Source of the DNA: Haemonchus contortus
Taxonomy: Eukaryota; Nematoda; Chromadorea; Rhabditida; Trichostrongylidae
DNA length: 64,000 bases
Direction: 5' to 3'
NCBI GenBank assembly: GCA_000469685.2
Contig: LS997565.1
Span: 17,759,293-17,823,292, forward strand
A program made the position numbers and the translations under genes. Shown here piece after piece: positions 27,541-41,036 of this stretch; the first letter of the stretch is position 1; every line of letters begins with the position of its first letter. The notes below the pieces were generated by a model that ran no database searches, was not told where the DNA came from, and saw nothing but the letters and a program-made list of their open reading frames with translations.

Positions 27541-29858
27541 TATCATATGTTCTCGTAATTGCATGTGGTGGATCGAAAGGCAAAAAACTAAACATCGAAA
27601 GTTATTTAGAACCAGTTGCCAAAAGCTCTCAAAAACCAGCTGCCAAAGAGTACTACTGTAACTATTGGAAGTCTAGGGCTTTCTTCAAGGAATGGATTTT
27701 GTAGGTTATTAAAACACATGTGCAAAGAAGAACGGTGGCTTTACCAGTAGTTGATAAATCTGTAGTTTTCTCAACCTAAACTGTTAAAGTCTACAATTTT
27801 CAAGGAGTACATGCTGGGATATATGTGTGCACTCAAACGACAAGCTGGTGTTTCCAAAGCTGGGCTGGTCCCTGCAACCCGAGAACCTTACCGTGAAGGG
27901 ATAAAATGGGACCGAATATTCCTGAGTGTCCTCCCAACATCTCCCCTAAGGCAGAATTCGTATGCGATACGGACCTTTTGATTCGGAATCGAGGCCACAT
28001 ACTCATCGGATCAAAGATCACTCGGAGATGTCGCTCCTGACATAGAACTTTCTGGAGTTAATACTCCTGCAGGCATGGCTCTGCCCACCGACTTTCGTTT
28101 TTACGGTGTTCGCAGTGTCGCCACAGCAGAGCGAGCGGGAGAATTAGTCGAACTTCTCCTATGCAGGCATCATCACCACACAGAGGAGTCGTAGACGCCT
28201 TTCAACCAGGAGCGGACCAATCAACTGCACGCTCTCGGCCGTCCAAGCCGTGCCAGCTCACCGCCTTCAGGCAATAGGCTTACGGTAACAACTAATCTTA
28301 ATCTACCCGAATTCACAAATCTGAACTTTTTGACCGCCTTCTCGGTAGCAACCCATGGGGAAGGTCCAGGCAAGGTTACTGACTTCCACAGTCACATCAA
28401 TCTGTCCATCAAGCATCCATCCCCTTCCTATCGTGGAATTGATGCGTCTAAATGATGCAAACATCTTCCAGCACGCTTTGCAAACCACATCCATGAATTT
28501 TTCCCCATTGACTATGCTGCCATAGAAATACACCGAAGGATCTGCACCATCAGTGTCCTACCTGAGTCGCGTTTACACAGACACCCGTCAACGTACCTCC
28601 TTAGAACTTCTAACGAAAACTACGCTGACACCCTCCTCGAAAAACCCAATCTCCTAGACTAATGAGATCATTCACCGTCTTTCGAACCAGAAAGTAAGGG
28701 TTTTGAAATAAGGGAGATGTAAAATAAGTTGTAGGAAAAGCAACGCATAGCCATTAGTGTGGGTGCTTACCAATAGGAGCGGCTCCCCTTTTCTAGCGCA
28801 ACACTGTTTAGGGTATCTGTGACTCATCTCATCTCACATATTTGAAGGTACAGTTCACAATAATTCTGAAGTATCTGATTTGAGTGAAATAATGAGGTTA
28901 CGGTGCACAACCCCTACCACATATTGGCCACAAATTTGCTGTGTCCGCTTGACTGTTTATTTTTCCGCCGCAAACTTCGGTCCTGAAGCCATGCTCACAA
29001 TGATTGGGGTCTAGGACTAGACTGGCACAGCGGAACCCGTCTACAAGGGGCGGGGCACACCGCGATGGGCGGTGCTTTAGGCAGAGTTACTCTGGGCTTC
29101 AGAAAAGCTCAGACACCGGGAAAGGTAATTATATGTGTAAACTAGTGCCGATAGGGATGCTCCCTTCCTCAACATACGTTTTCACCCTACTGTTAAACTG
29201 TTTCTTGGTCCTAGTTCATCACAAGTACCTTCCTGTGCTCTTATGTATAAAACCTTATGTATCGCTCAGTTTGCCTTTCCGCCCGGAATCATCAAACATC
29301 TTCATTCTAGTAGTTACAGTTGTGTTTGACAGCGGGATTGCCGTGTCCATAGTGAACCTGTGGTATTCTATCAGTTACTGGGACTGGTAGGACTATTATT
29401 GAAAAATTCGACACAAATTCCCATTCAAGAATTGCAAAATTGCCATTTGTCTTATTTGCAATCATATTAAGGAACAAAGTAAATATCATTAAACAAAGCA
29501 CAGTAAACGTGTCCAAAGAGTAAGCTTCGGACACGTTTACTATGCTTTTAGTGACATTACCCGCAAGTTCGAACGGAAGAGAATAAACATTTCAAAGATT
29601 CAAAAATTAACCAATCATCTTCTTCGAATTAACCGACAGCTAGTCGGCAATCGTTTTGTATTATACTGCGTAAAGATAGCTACCAAACCAATCCATAAAG
29701 GCTAGTTACAAATGTACTCATTCATTCCTGCCTTCCGATAAAACGTCGCTCCTACCCACGTCCTAGCTGTTGCCCGAGGCGTGTATCCCTGCTCATCCTT
29801 CTAGCGCTCAGACTACTCATTTCAAAGATATTGCTTGAAGTCTGAGTAATTAATTTAC
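27541..29858. other. Gene-poor stretch
   Basis: No gene with supported splice sites. One minus-strand frame (28570-28303) is open with protein-like text (DGADPSVYFYGSIVNGEKF, then WMLDGQIDVTVEVSN); it could be an exon or an old mobile-element fragment. I do not recognise it. Confidence 0.3.
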
Positions 29859-29990
29859 CTTTCCGGCGAATTATTTCAGCATAGCGGCTGTCAGCAATAC
29901 CTTTCGATCCAGCCACTCCAGACGCGATGTACACTGGCATCCCCATCAGGTCACTTGGATGTTGTAAGTAATAAACTTCAGATGGGCCAG
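29859..29990 (-). CDS. Isolated exon of an unknown gene
   Basis: Flanked by GGGTCTTTAG and GTAAAT, 132 nt, open in one frame: GPSEVYYLQHPSDL, then MPVYIASGVAGSKG and a basic end EIIRRKG. No neighbouring exon was found to join it. Family not recognised. Confidence 0.4.
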
Positions 29991-31111
29991 CTAAAGACCC
30001 ATATCGGAGCAGTCTTCACTCATTGATTTCACTTGAACTAATTCCAGAAATAAGCGTGTAACATCACAATGCTTGACAGCAGTTCTATATCTTTGTTCTT
30101 CGAGTTGAGAAAGGCATGGAGCAGTTTATTCATAGCCACCGCTGCAAGTGCGTGTTATTCAACCGAAAAGTCAAGGATACAAAGAAAAGGAAGTTGATAT
30201 TTATTAACCAATAATCCTTCAAACACTTACACAAATATAGCATTATTTGAATGTTAGACCAACAACGTAAGTACAATTTCGGCAGCGAAGGCAGTGTATA
30301 CGATTATGTGGTGGATACGAAATTTGGATGCGGAGGATGTTAATCCCCAAGTGGTCGGAAAAGCTGCACCATTTGACAGTAACCGGCGTTTGCAGTTGAT
30401 TGCCAGGGATGGAAGGGTCGATGAGCTTTTCTTTTAACGCCTCCCGCTGAAGCTCCTCTTCTATCTTATCTCATGGTTGTTAACCACAACTTCCCACTTT
30501 CACATCAATCGCCTCACTTGGCGGCTTAGCCCAATATGGACCACTGTTTGTTACCCAAGCAAACCATTGTAGCCTAACAAAACTACAACACATCTTCTTA
30601 TCAGTCATTACGGACCCTGCTTTCATTCTAGCTTTCACGCACTAACCGTACACACTGCCATTATACCGAAGACTAACAAAAACAATATTTCACGATTGAA
30701 AAAACGAACAAAAATAAATAGAAACTGAAGAGTGGAGCGCTGGGCCATCTTTTTGCTTATCTCCCCCCTTCCAACCTTCCTCGACAGAACTTCCTGTTTA
30801 CCATACACTCGCCTATTTGCTTTCAATTCTTCATTTAACTGCCACTCCTGCTAGCTTGTTTTATAGGAACCATATCTGTCTGTATTTAACTTGAAAATGT
30901 AACAACTAAATTAACCAAGATCGTACGTCATATGAAGAAAAGCTATGCTCGGAGAACAAATGATCAATCATAATATGAATGCAAACCCGTTAACGTGACT
31001 ATCTACGCATTATGCATACTTGGGTGGCGTCACTTCTCCCGGACTCCCACGATGAGTGACAGTGGTCACGCGGCGCCCACTGTATCGAAACCTTTCGGGT
31101 GTGGTGCGTTA

Positions 31112-31375
31112 GGAACGAAACGGTCGCGTCGCGGTGAGAGGGGCGTCGCGCGCGAAGCAATGTAGCAGGATGCAGCAGTAGGTAAGGAATACAAGAACAA
31201 AAGTACTATTAGTAGAATTACGCATAAAATAATGATCGCATATCGATTGAACTGTATGAAGAACGCTAGAGCTGTAATAACGGCGAATGAGTGGTCCGCG
31301 ACAGCCGCGTGCGGCGAATCGATTACCCAAAATCGTTCCTAACGCCCGTCTCCCAAACCTTTCCCTTCATAGCGC
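31112..31375. repeat. Dispersed repeat, copy 1
   Basis: Same orientation and about 75% alike by eye to 49825-50095: GCGCGCGAAG-CAATGTAGCAG, AATAATGATCGCATATCGATTGA, GAAGAACGC, CCCGTCTCCCAAA. No coding content is conserved. Confidence 0.7.
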
Positions 31376-33052
31376 GCGACTGCGTGCCATAGGGTGCGGC
31401 GAGCGCGACGTAATTTTAGGGAAATGTACATACCCCTGCCTACCCACCATGCCTCTTGCTTTTCAGGATGAATGCTCATGTGTTTGCAACTACCAATTTG
31501 GTGGACGAGAGTGTCGAAGAATAGGACGTACAGAAACAACATAATAGAATCGAAGCAAGGCTGAGGCCGTTCAACTATGTGTTTGTGCGACTGCTAGATA
31601 TAAAGTAGCGCTCAAGTCTTCGCCCAAATGCCTTTACGATTTTTCCTTCCAAACATTTCCTTTGTTTCGGGGCAAATTGCACGAACTTTGGTTATGTTTA
31701 ACTAGAGCATATTTACCACTATCCAATATTATTTGGCTGCAAAGCAGCAATACCCACGTAATTAAGAGCAAGGTGTTTGTTGCGGTAGCAGACAATGTCG
31801 ATAGCAAGACTGGCACATCTACAGTTATTCGCACCTTATGTGCTTTTTTCTTCTCTTCTGTGTTCGGCATTAGCGCTCGTACACTTTACATAGTCAAAAA
31901 GGAAAGAAGTCATAAAAGAACCATCATTTGTATTCCTAGCCGATTTTGAGTTCGAGCTCTTTAGGATATCTGGAACATGATCGGATTGGAGGCTAGTAGT
32001 GGTAAATATTCACAATACACCCATGCCACACATATTGAAATTTTGCAGGATTGGATCAAGTAGGAAAGGAGTTACGACTGAAAATTACAGCTGAAAAAGC
32101 ATTTGGCCGAAGACTTTTGAACGCTACTGTAAATAAATCACACAACCGACCGGCGGTCTGTGTTGGAGGCAGAATTCTGCTGCGGATTGCTTGGCTTAGC
32201 ATCAAGCAAAAGTTAAACATGTGGACCTTATAACTTGATATCACTATTAGCACCCATAAATACCCAACTCTCGCTTTTGAAAGCAAAACAACAAGGTATT
32301 CGAGTACTTGAAGTAGCTAAAAGTTGCTTAAATACTAGGCTATGCCATATAAAGATTTTCGCGAAGACACATCAAAAGCCATGTGATGTTTTATGCCTCG
32401 CGCTTCCGACTCCATCTCCGATTGTGGGGATCAGCGATAGAATAGATAGCTGCGAGAATCGTGATCAGTTGACAACAGTATTAGTTCAGCGCTGGAACTG
32501 ATGTCGACGGTAGGGAAAAGGTGACATCGCTACGCAATACCAACAAGCCCGAACCGTTCTGAGCCAATTCTTAGCGCCGCCCTCCATCGTACACCTAAGT
32601 CGACTGCAAGAACAGTATTACTGCGAGGTGTACTTTTTGTGTTTGCCGTCGTGGATAGATCCCTGAGCAGTTTAGCATTTGTTTCAAAGAGTCACGTAAA
32701 AAACATGCTAGTATATACCGTTTTCAAAAAAAAGCCAGTAGTTACAGTACGCCATGTGAGGAGAATTACGAGGAAGGCCTAGTAACTGAAGTTCGGTACT
32801 ATCCAATTCCACCTACCGACACTATTCATGACTCAAAGCCTCAATCTAACCCAACCTGATCATCATTTGTTGGCACGAGCGCTCTACCCTGAGTGTGACT
32901 CTAATAGAGAATCTAGAAACAGCGATTGGTAAACACACGCATGCATTAGGTCAGATACATTAAACTCAATGGATAACACAGAGTAGGATGATCAATTGCT
33001 TAGAGAATGAGAAGCTGCAGCGCTAACGAAAGCAGGCTACAGAGCGAATGGC
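31376..33052. other. Stretch without a supported gene
   Basis: One plus-strand reading, 32049-32233 after TTTTGCAG, is open to a stop (LDQVGKELRLKITAEKAFG) and could be a terminal exon. Nothing upstream joins it. Confidence 0.25.
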
Positions 33053-33294
33053 TAACCCTTTGACGACAATGGCACCCACCGGTGGGTGCCACTATGACTA
33101 GCGCATGGTGCGTTGGCACTCAATTTTGGGTGCCACCATACTTCCTTGTTCCTCACCAATTGCTGAATTCAGTAAGCCAGTGAAAGAGTTTTCGCCTGGG
33201 ACAGTGTCACCCACCGGTGGGTGCCAGTCGCGCGCGAAAATAATGAAGCGTGGTCCCATGGGCGCGTACGTCGAAATCAGCATTGTCGTCAAAG
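33053..33294. mobile_element. MITE with CTTTGACGACAATG termini and GC palindromes
   Basis: Inverted ends CCTTTGACGACAATG (33057) and CATTGTCGTCAAAG (33281-33294). Inside lies the perfect 22-bp palindrome at 33070-33091 (core CACCCACCGGTGGGTG), and the core recurs near 33208. Confidence 0.7.
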
Positions 33295-33547
33295 AGATAA
33301 AATACTATTTGATCAACGACAACCAACCACGTAATATTTTAAGAGATGAAAGAGAATTTTACAACACGGAGCAAATAATTCAATTTCTCACATATTTGCT
33401 TATTTTGGCTTACTCAATCGGAGCTTACGTAGCAGCTGATGGATCCGCTTGAAGCAACGCAGAAAATTGTTTCGCAGCCGCACATCTTAAAGAACTCAGT
33501 TAATAATACTTAGTGAATAATTCAGCATATCAAGATTAAAAGTTGAC

Positions 33548-33669
33548 CTTGCTTTTGGTTCCATTGCAGCAAGCTGAGGTTTCACAATGTTAGCAAACGT
33601 GGACCAAGAGAACGCTCCATCTTCAACGATTATGTCCTCAAGCTTTACCTCACGTTTGATGTTCGTTAC
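33548..33669 (-). CDS. Isolated exon of an unknown gene
   Basis: 122 nt between TTCAG and GTCAAC, one open frame with charged, globular text (NIKREVKLEDIIVEDGAF, then ANIVKPQLAAMEPKA). Neighbouring exons were not found; it does not join in phase to 29859-29990. Confidence 0.4.
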
Positions 33670-35214
33670 CTGAATTAGCCTTGATGAAGAAACATTAAAG
33701 GCACCGTTAACATGATTTTGGGTAATCCAGATTATGATGAAAAACGAAAGACAAGATCGAAACTAGTGCGACTGAGGTAAAGAAACTGCTTGCATCGGTG
33801 TTTTCATAGTGAAAAAAGGCCTCGAAAAAAAAACGTTAAAAAGGGGGCTGGACGTGAATGAAACCAGAAAAATGAAGGAGGTGGGGCGCCCGGACGAGCT
33901 CAAGAGTGCGTTTCACTGCGCGCGTATGGGTCCTGGTGCGAAGAACAGACAATGGTAATCCACAATTCATTCACTTATAAGCATAAATAAACAAAAAAAC
34001 CTTAGTAACAGCAAAAGTAGCTCACCTTTTCCAGCCTGTAGGAGTAGGAAATCAACTAAGGGATCGCGGCAGCAAAAAGAAAAACAGAGGAAAGAAGAAT
34101 GGGAGAAAAACATCGCCTCATCAGTCGGCGGTTAGCTTTTTGTGCGTGGGTCCTAGAACGAATAATAGCAATCTGTTTTGTCTCGACACTCGTCTAAGGT
34201 GACACCGATGAAGGGGCGGAGGGCGACCGTGGATACATCTCCGGCCCCATATTATGCCCTATCCAGCCGTTTTCCGACCTCATTCCTGTACGAATGGTAC
34301 CAGAGGGGGCGTCGAATTCAAACCATGCGCAAATCTCCGAAACCTCTACTTGTGAACAGTGCCTTTAAGGGTAACTGAATCCTTGGCTGAGAAATGAAAA
34401 ATCATAATAAAGACCAATTTCTCCAACAGAGACGTATGTGTGCATATGAATATATTTAGACGAAGCATTTGAAGAGGTCGAAAAAAAGTTTAGAATATTA
34501 TTATTATTAATATAGAATAGAAAGGTGGGATTACATACAGTAAATAGAGCAAAGTGCATGAGAACTACGTAGAGCTTCCCATATGAGTTAAAATTTATAT
34601 CAAAATAGGCAGTGCTACAGGGAAAAATTTTAGAATGAAATGGATGTACAAGGTGAAAATGGATATAGAGAGTGAGCGAGATATCAAATGAAGTGAAAGA
34701 GACACATCCACGCTGTCTATACGAACTACTCCGAATAGAGTATCTCTAGAGATGATTATGTGAGGAGCTTTTGAGTGCTAAATTCAAAGCACCTACTGCG
34801 AAAATCCACAATTTTATCTAAAGAAGTTCAGAAGTCTGGAAAAGTTGGCAGAATCGAGAAAAGAAATGGTGATCATGTGCTTAGAAATTTCTAGAAACTC
34901 TTTACGTATTCTCTATATCTTTCAGTGTACACGAGTAAACACACATTGCGCAAAAATGGCGCCTTCCTGACTCAGAGTCAATTCTCCAAATCACTTCAGC
35001 CCCGCAAAGCTGGCACATCTCCTTTCTCGTAGCTCTAAGCTTCAGCATTGAAAAGTAGAGCGCAACGGAGTGACTCCTTCAACTGAATACTTTCGCCACT
35101 TTCAGATCCTCTTTTAGCTGATCGCGGCACCCATAAACAGCGCAACCATTTGCGGTGTCCCGATCAAAAAGGAGGAGCATCGGCCGTTCATAATCATGCT
35201 ATATCCTTACTATA
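33670..35214. other. Stretch without a gene
   Basis: A/T-rich sequence with short runs such as (ATT)n near 34500. No exon, RNA gene or repeat family seen. Confidence 0.4.
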
Positions 35215-36627
35215 TATAAACCACATCCTTGGTGTGTCTGTATGTTTGTCTGTTTGTTTGTCTGTTTGTCTGTTTGTCGTCGCAAATTTCAGTATCATCT
35301 GACGAAGCAACTGTAGAGATCGGGTCAAGTTTGGAATGGGTCGAGCATAGGGCAGGACCAACAGAGCACACGTGAGCTCAGCGGAGCTCCGCCCCCAAGG
35401 GGCGGGGCGTGCGCAGGAATTGGGCGGGGTCATGGGCGAATTCTTCCAATTCGGTCTCATAACATTCCAGACACCGGAAAAAATGTGCAAAGGTGAGGGA
35501 TGGGTCAAAAATTAAAATAAAGGAAATTTACCGGCGGTGGGCGGAGCGTTCTCGCAGTGGGCGCTACTTTCCACAGAGATTCATAACTCGATTCAACGAA
35601 GGCGTCGAGCCCAGGAAAAAAATAAAAAGAGTGAGCAAGGCCTTATGCGTGCTGGGCATGCGTAAGTACAGCGAAGCCCCGCCCACGAGGGGCGGGGCGT
35701 GCGTTGAGGTGAAAGCTACTTTTCAAAAATTAGTGTAACTTCGTTCGGAAACGTTCTAGAATGCGGGAAAAAAGTGATTGGAGGTAATGGAACAAATGTG
35801 GTCAAATCCCAGAAGTGGGCGGGGTCGGCACTAAAGTGGGCGGGGCTTAGATAAAAATTTATAACTCTATTCAGAAACGTTCTGGGATGCGGCAAAAAGG
35901 TAGTAAGGTGTAAAAGAACAAATGTGGTCAAATCCCAGAAGTGGGCGGGGCTGGCGGTAAAGTGGGCGGGGCTTAGATCAAAAATTTATAACTCTATTCA
36001 GAAACGTTCTGGGATGCGGCAAAAAGGTAACAAGGTGTAAAAGAACAAATATGGTCAAATCCCGAAAGTGGGCGGGGCAAGCACCAAAGTGGGCGGGGCT
36101 TAGATCAAAAATTTATAACTCTATTCAGAAACGTTCTGGGATGCGGCAAAAAGGTATCAAGGTGTAAAAGAACAAATGTGGTCAAATCCCAGAAGTGGGC
36201 GGGGCTGGCGGTAAAGTGGGCGGGGCTTAGATCAAAAATTTATAACTCTATTCAGAAACGTTCTGGGATGCGGCAAAAAGGTATCAAGGTGTAAAAGAAC
36301 AAATGTGGTCAAATCCCAGAAGTGGGCGGGGCTGGCGGTAAAGTGGGCGGGGCTTAGATCAAAAATTTATAACTATATTCAGAAACGTTCTGGGATGCGG
36401 CAAAAAGGTATTAAGGTGTAAAAGAACAAATGTGGCCAAACGCCAGAAGTAGGCAGGTTGGCACTGAAGTGGGCGGGGCTTAGATCAAAAATTTATAACT
36501 CTATCCAGAAACGTTCTGGGATGCGGCAAAAAGGTATTAAGGTGTAAAAGAACAAATGTGGCCAAACCCCAGAAGTAGGCAGGTTGGCACTGAAGTGGGC
36601 GGGGCTTAGATCAGAAATTTATAACTC
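35215..36627 (+). repeat. GC-box repeat with a 127-bp tandem array
   Basis: Starts CCTTACTATATATAAACCAC, then a (TCTG)/(TTTG) tract. From 35815 to 36620 there are about 6.5 copies of a 127-bp unit, each normally with two GTGGGCGGGGC boxes, TTTATAACTCTATTCAGAAACG and GTGTAAAAGAACAAATGTGG. Confidence 0.85.
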
Positions 36628-36630
36628 TAT

Positions 36631-37560
36631 CCTTACTATATATAAACCACAAGTTTGGTGTGTCTGTTTGTCTGTTTGTCGGTTTGTCTGTTTGTCTGTT
36701 TGTCTGTTTGTTTGTTTGTCCGTCACGAAATTCGGTATCATCTTAAGAGGCGCCTGGAGAGATCGGGACAAGTTCGAGATAGGTGGAGCCTGAGACAAGA
36801 TTAACAGAGCACATATGAACTCTGCGGAGCCACGCCCACGGGGGCGGGGCAAGTGCCGGAATGGGCGGTGCTAACAGTCAAACATCTTATTTTTGCTTCG
36901 AAAAAGTCCAGACACCGGGGAAAAATGTTCAGAGGTAGGGATTGGGTCGAGAAACCAGAAGGTGGAGACCCACATGCTGTGGGCGGAGCTTTCTCAAAAT
37001 GGGCGGTACTTTTCAGATGTACTCATAACTCGGTTCAACTGAGGCGCAGAGGCCAGAGAAAAAAATAAAAAGAGTGAGCAGGGCCTTTTGCGTGCTGGGC
37101 ATGCGTAAGCTCAGCGAAGCCACACCCGCGGTGGGCGGGGCGTGCGTTGAGGTGAAAGCTAATTTTAAAAAATGAGTGTAACTTCGTTCGGAAATGTTCT
37201 AGAATGCAGGAAAAAAGTGGTTAGAGGTAATGGAACAAATGCGGTCAAATACAAGAAGTGGGCGCAGTTGGCACTAAAGTGGGCGGGGCTTAGATCAAAA
37301 ATTTATAACTCTATTCAGAAACGTTCTAGGATGCGGCAGAAAGGCGTTAAAGTGTAAAAGAACAAATGTGGTCAGATCCCACAAGAGGGCGGGGTTGACA
37401 CTGAAGTGGGCGGGGCTTACATCAAAATTATTAAGTCTCTTTAGATGCGTTTTAGAACGCGGGAAAAGGTGTCTGAAGGTAATACGTGGTTCAAAGTCTG
37501 AAGTGGGTAGGGTTTGCAAAGAGGGGGTGGGGCTGAAATCAAAAATTCATTCATCTGTCC
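36631..37560 (+). repeat. GC-box repeat, adjoining second copy
   Basis: Repeats the start CCTTACTATATATAAACCAC directly after the first array, with a longer (TCTGTTTG)n tract and about two 127-bp units near 37255 and 37385. Confidence 0.8.
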
Positions 37561-39278
37561 TTCACACTAACGCTGACCGCACAGTTGTACAACTAGGGGA
37601 TACCACTAAACTCTTTCGAAAATTATGCTAAAAATTTTCTAAAGGTTAGTATCCATGGTTCCACACACAGGTGTGCCTTCTACACAAGAGAAAATGCGTG
37701 TAAATGTGAATGTGAAGACGTGTAAATCCCTACAAATACTCCGAAGTTAGTGTTTATGGCCACACACAGCCGAAACTACACAGGGTTTCTTCGACTACAT
37801 GGACTACAGAGGTATTTGATTTAGATACATAGGAGTACTCTTCATGGCCACATACAGTACAACCCCATTTCACATCCAAAAAAAATGATGGCCGCTACAG
37901 AGGTGTCAGGGATGAGGCTCAGATGATAAAGGTCTATAGTGAAAATTAGAAGCTACAGTGGCTCCGTCCCTCATGGCTAGAGCCCCTAGCGCACGCAGTA
38001 GCGTGCGTGGCTGCCTGGTGTACAGAAAAAGGAATAAGAACAGCAAATTAAGAGAGGTCGAATGTTCATGTTTGGCGGGACTGAAATCGAAAATTCACAT
38101 CCCCATTCACGAAGATTTCAAAGCCTGGTAAGGAGATACGGTCATATTAATCAAAAAATGCAATACGGTCATTAAACGACTGACCACTCACTTGAACGCA
38201 ATGTTTGGTTGACAATGATGCAACGAACAAAAGAAAGTTATAGTAAAAACACATACTTCATACTTCCTTTCTCGTCGCTTAGCTCCCTTCCATGGAGGGA
38301 ATGAAATACTGCGAACCTTTGAAGATGGAGATTTTGACATTAGTGTCTCCTGCAATATCGTAAAATGACAAAAGAATTTTAATAAAGATCAGAAATGTTA
38401 AGGAGTAGTATCTATCCGCATTTATGGAGTTTGCTAAAGTTGGATTCCTATGTGTGTATTACAAGATACCAAAAAACTTTTACTAAATTAACATCATTTC
38501 GGGATGCAAGCAACACGCGCCAACTAAACACAAACACTTTTACGACGTTCACTTACAAAAAATTGTTCGACATAGTATGGTTATACATTCTACTGGTAGA
38601 AGGTATTAATGATGGTGAGCGAAATTACTGTGAAGTACTTTAGTGTTCTATCTTTAGTGACAAATTAATTGTAAAAACTCAAATGAACGCAGGGTTACAT
38701 TTCATACAATTTCGCCATCTACTCGGTAGTAAATAAAAAATTTCCTTTTATTTCGATAGGATGTTTGTGAAACTGCAACTCGCACTGCTTTGGTTTCAAA
38801 GTGGACTAGAAAATGATTTCAAGTAGATCTTACCGTGTTGAGAGATTATCTGCCTAATTTTTCGATCCTATAATGATCTACTGTAGCTGAAATGGGGATG
38901 GACCACACCGTATTTCTTGTATTCAATGCCGTAAGATAGAACGAGTGAAATGCACCCGATGAAGCTACCCCCCCCCCCCCCCTTCAACTTCATGATATTG
39001 GTACCAATTTACAACAGTGGGTTCTTTGGAGAAAATTAATTTCTAAATAAAGAATAGACGAAATACACACAGCGGGCTATGAGCCAGTTTAGATATACTG
39101 AGCAAAAACCCCGACAAACACATATTAGAAACCCAGTAGCAAACCATGCGACTTGAAATATTCACCACTAGGCGTGACGTAAGTAATAACGGCAGGTAAG
39201 GGCTAACAATAGGACTTAAGGTGCAGTATCAGTGAATCCACACTATGCCCTTCATATTTGAAAGGACCACTGGCATTT
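37561..39278. other. Stretch without a gene
   Basis: Contains diffuse repeats of GCCACACACAG-type text (37650-37870) and a run of about 14 C (near 38971). No exon was supported. Confidence 0.35.
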
Positions 39279-40751
39279 TAACCCATTGGCGACCGCGCCT
39301 TTTATATTGTTCATACATTAAGTTTTAATTTCTATAATAAATGTAGTTGGAAATGAATTATTCCTGGGCCACAGTGCCTCAAGATTCCTCTAGAAAGCTG
39401 TGAGCTCAGTTGAAACTAGAAACATGAAAAAATTATAGGAACACTTGACAAATATTAGGTTGTCGGAAAAGTATTTGCGCATTTTGGTTTCCATATTGTG
39501 AAATCTTTGGGGATTGTTCTAGAACCTTCACTGCGGAATATGTGTAAGTGCAGGTCAATGCGCTCTCTACTCCATATCTGCCGTAGCATTTCGCAACGGT
39601 TATGGGTGCAAGAATCGCTCTCGACCCAAAGCGAGTCAAACTGCCTTTGCTTTATAAGTTCAGAAAAAAAGTTAATCCAAATTGAGCGACAGGGGAAATA
39701 TGCGATGCGATAGGACCATTCATTGTCTCTAATAGCACATCAAGAAAATGGTACAAGAAGTTCAAAAATGGCCACTTTGACTGGACCGAAGAACCACGAT
39801 CTAGCTGAGCTCAACGATGACTATCTCCTGAAGTTGGTTGAAGAAGATTCCAGGTTTAGTACCCATCAGCTGAAACAGGAGCTCATAGCCAACACGACAC
39901 AACAGCTGTCTATTTGCATCGCCTTGGAAAGACATGGAGATTCGGAGATATGGATAAGTTTTGATCTGGGTTATCACGACCTCCATAAAGAAGAATTCAT
40001 GCCTAAACTTGATGACTTTCCGACGCACCTTCATATGGTTGGAAAACCTAATCACCGGCGACGGGAAGTATGTTCCCTACTTAAACCACACGAGGAAGCG
40101 CCAGTGGCTTAGATGCATAGAGCATGGAATCCCGACCTCCAATCCAGAACTCCTACGTTAGAAGGCGATGCCAAGCGTTTTAAGCCATTTAATATGATCG
40201 TTCACTGCGACTTTCTACCACAAAACTCCGCTGTCAGCACTGAAGCCCAGTGTGCTCTGTGGGCCGGATTGCTGCAGCTCTAGGAGAGAAACTCGGGAAA
40301 GTCTATTTTCTCCAAGACAGTGCTCGCCAACTCTTCTCGAAGGAGACCCAGAAGAAGCTTCAAAGTCTGTGATGGCATGTTCTGGCCCGCCCACCGCATT
40401 CACCAGACTTAACTCCAACGGATTATCATCTGCTCCTGCCGCTGTCGGACCATCCGAAAAATAAGAAGTTCGATTATGTGAATCAACTCGAGACGTACAT
40501 TGACGAGTTTTCCTCCTCGAAACCTCAGGAATTCTACGCAAGCAGGAACCACAAGTTGCCTGATGAGTGGCAATACTTTGTCGATAATAATGGTGCATAT
40601 ATTTGTTAGTTGTTAGTTATTGTGAAGGAAAAAATATATTCTAAAAAAAATTGCAAAAGGCGCAAATACTTTTCCGACAACCTAGTATAAATACTACAGA
40701 AGAACGATATGGTGTGGCCCGCCGGCGGGCCACGCGGTCGTCAATGGATTA
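39279..40751. mobile_element. MITE interrupted by a mariner
   Basis: Ends TAACCCATTGGCGACCGCG (39279) and CGCGGTCGTCAATGGATTA (to 40751). Without the mariner it is about 240 bp. Near its right end is the perfect 20-bp palindrome GTGGCCCGCCGGCGGGCCAC (40714-40733). Confidence 0.7.
39455..40685 (+). mobile_element. Mariner transposon, decayed
   Basis: Terminal repeats TTAGGTTGTCGGAAAAGTATTTGCGC and its near complement, with flanking TA. The transposase is broken by frameshifts: the HTH part reads SRFSTHQLKQEL, the first catalytic block reads ITGDGKYV (Glu of GDE lost), and HPHSPDLTPTDYHL marks the third aspartate. The second catalytic block is not readable. Confidence 0.85.
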
Positions 40752-41012
40752 ATGGATGATGACTCAGACTGACAAGTGTCAATACAAATGACTACATTCA
40801 GTGATCAAATCCAGAAATAATCAAGGATAAGGAAACCTGCTGTTAACAAGTACACCATTACCATGTTTCGAGTTACAGAACTCAATGATGGATAACGACT
40901 TGCCTTAAATGCGATGTCACCTGACAGAACTCATTCTACCAACAAACTTCTTCACTTGACATCTTTTCGCAAGAGATTTGTAAAGATAAAGTTCCATAAA
41001 GCCGAACACTGT

Positions 41013-41018
41013 TTTATT
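41013..41018 (-). terminator. Polyadenylation signal of the orphan gene
   Basis: AATAAA on the minus strand, 19 bases past the stop codon at 41037-41039. Confidence 0.65.
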
Positions 41019-41036
41019 ACTGACAGTTATTAAATG

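Noticed and set aside
27359..27661. 100-codon plus-strand ORF and tRNA-like boxes
   Set aside because: Lies in the reversed SINE; the tRNA likeness is the SINE promoter, not a tRNA gene.
35815..36620. 127-bp tandem array as a centromeric satellite
   Set aside because: Only about 6.5 units, bounded by the interspersed repeat's own ends and present in shortened form elsewhere.
38970..38984. Run of C as a structural signal
   Set aside because: Isolated homopolymer, equally likely a sequencing or assembly effect.
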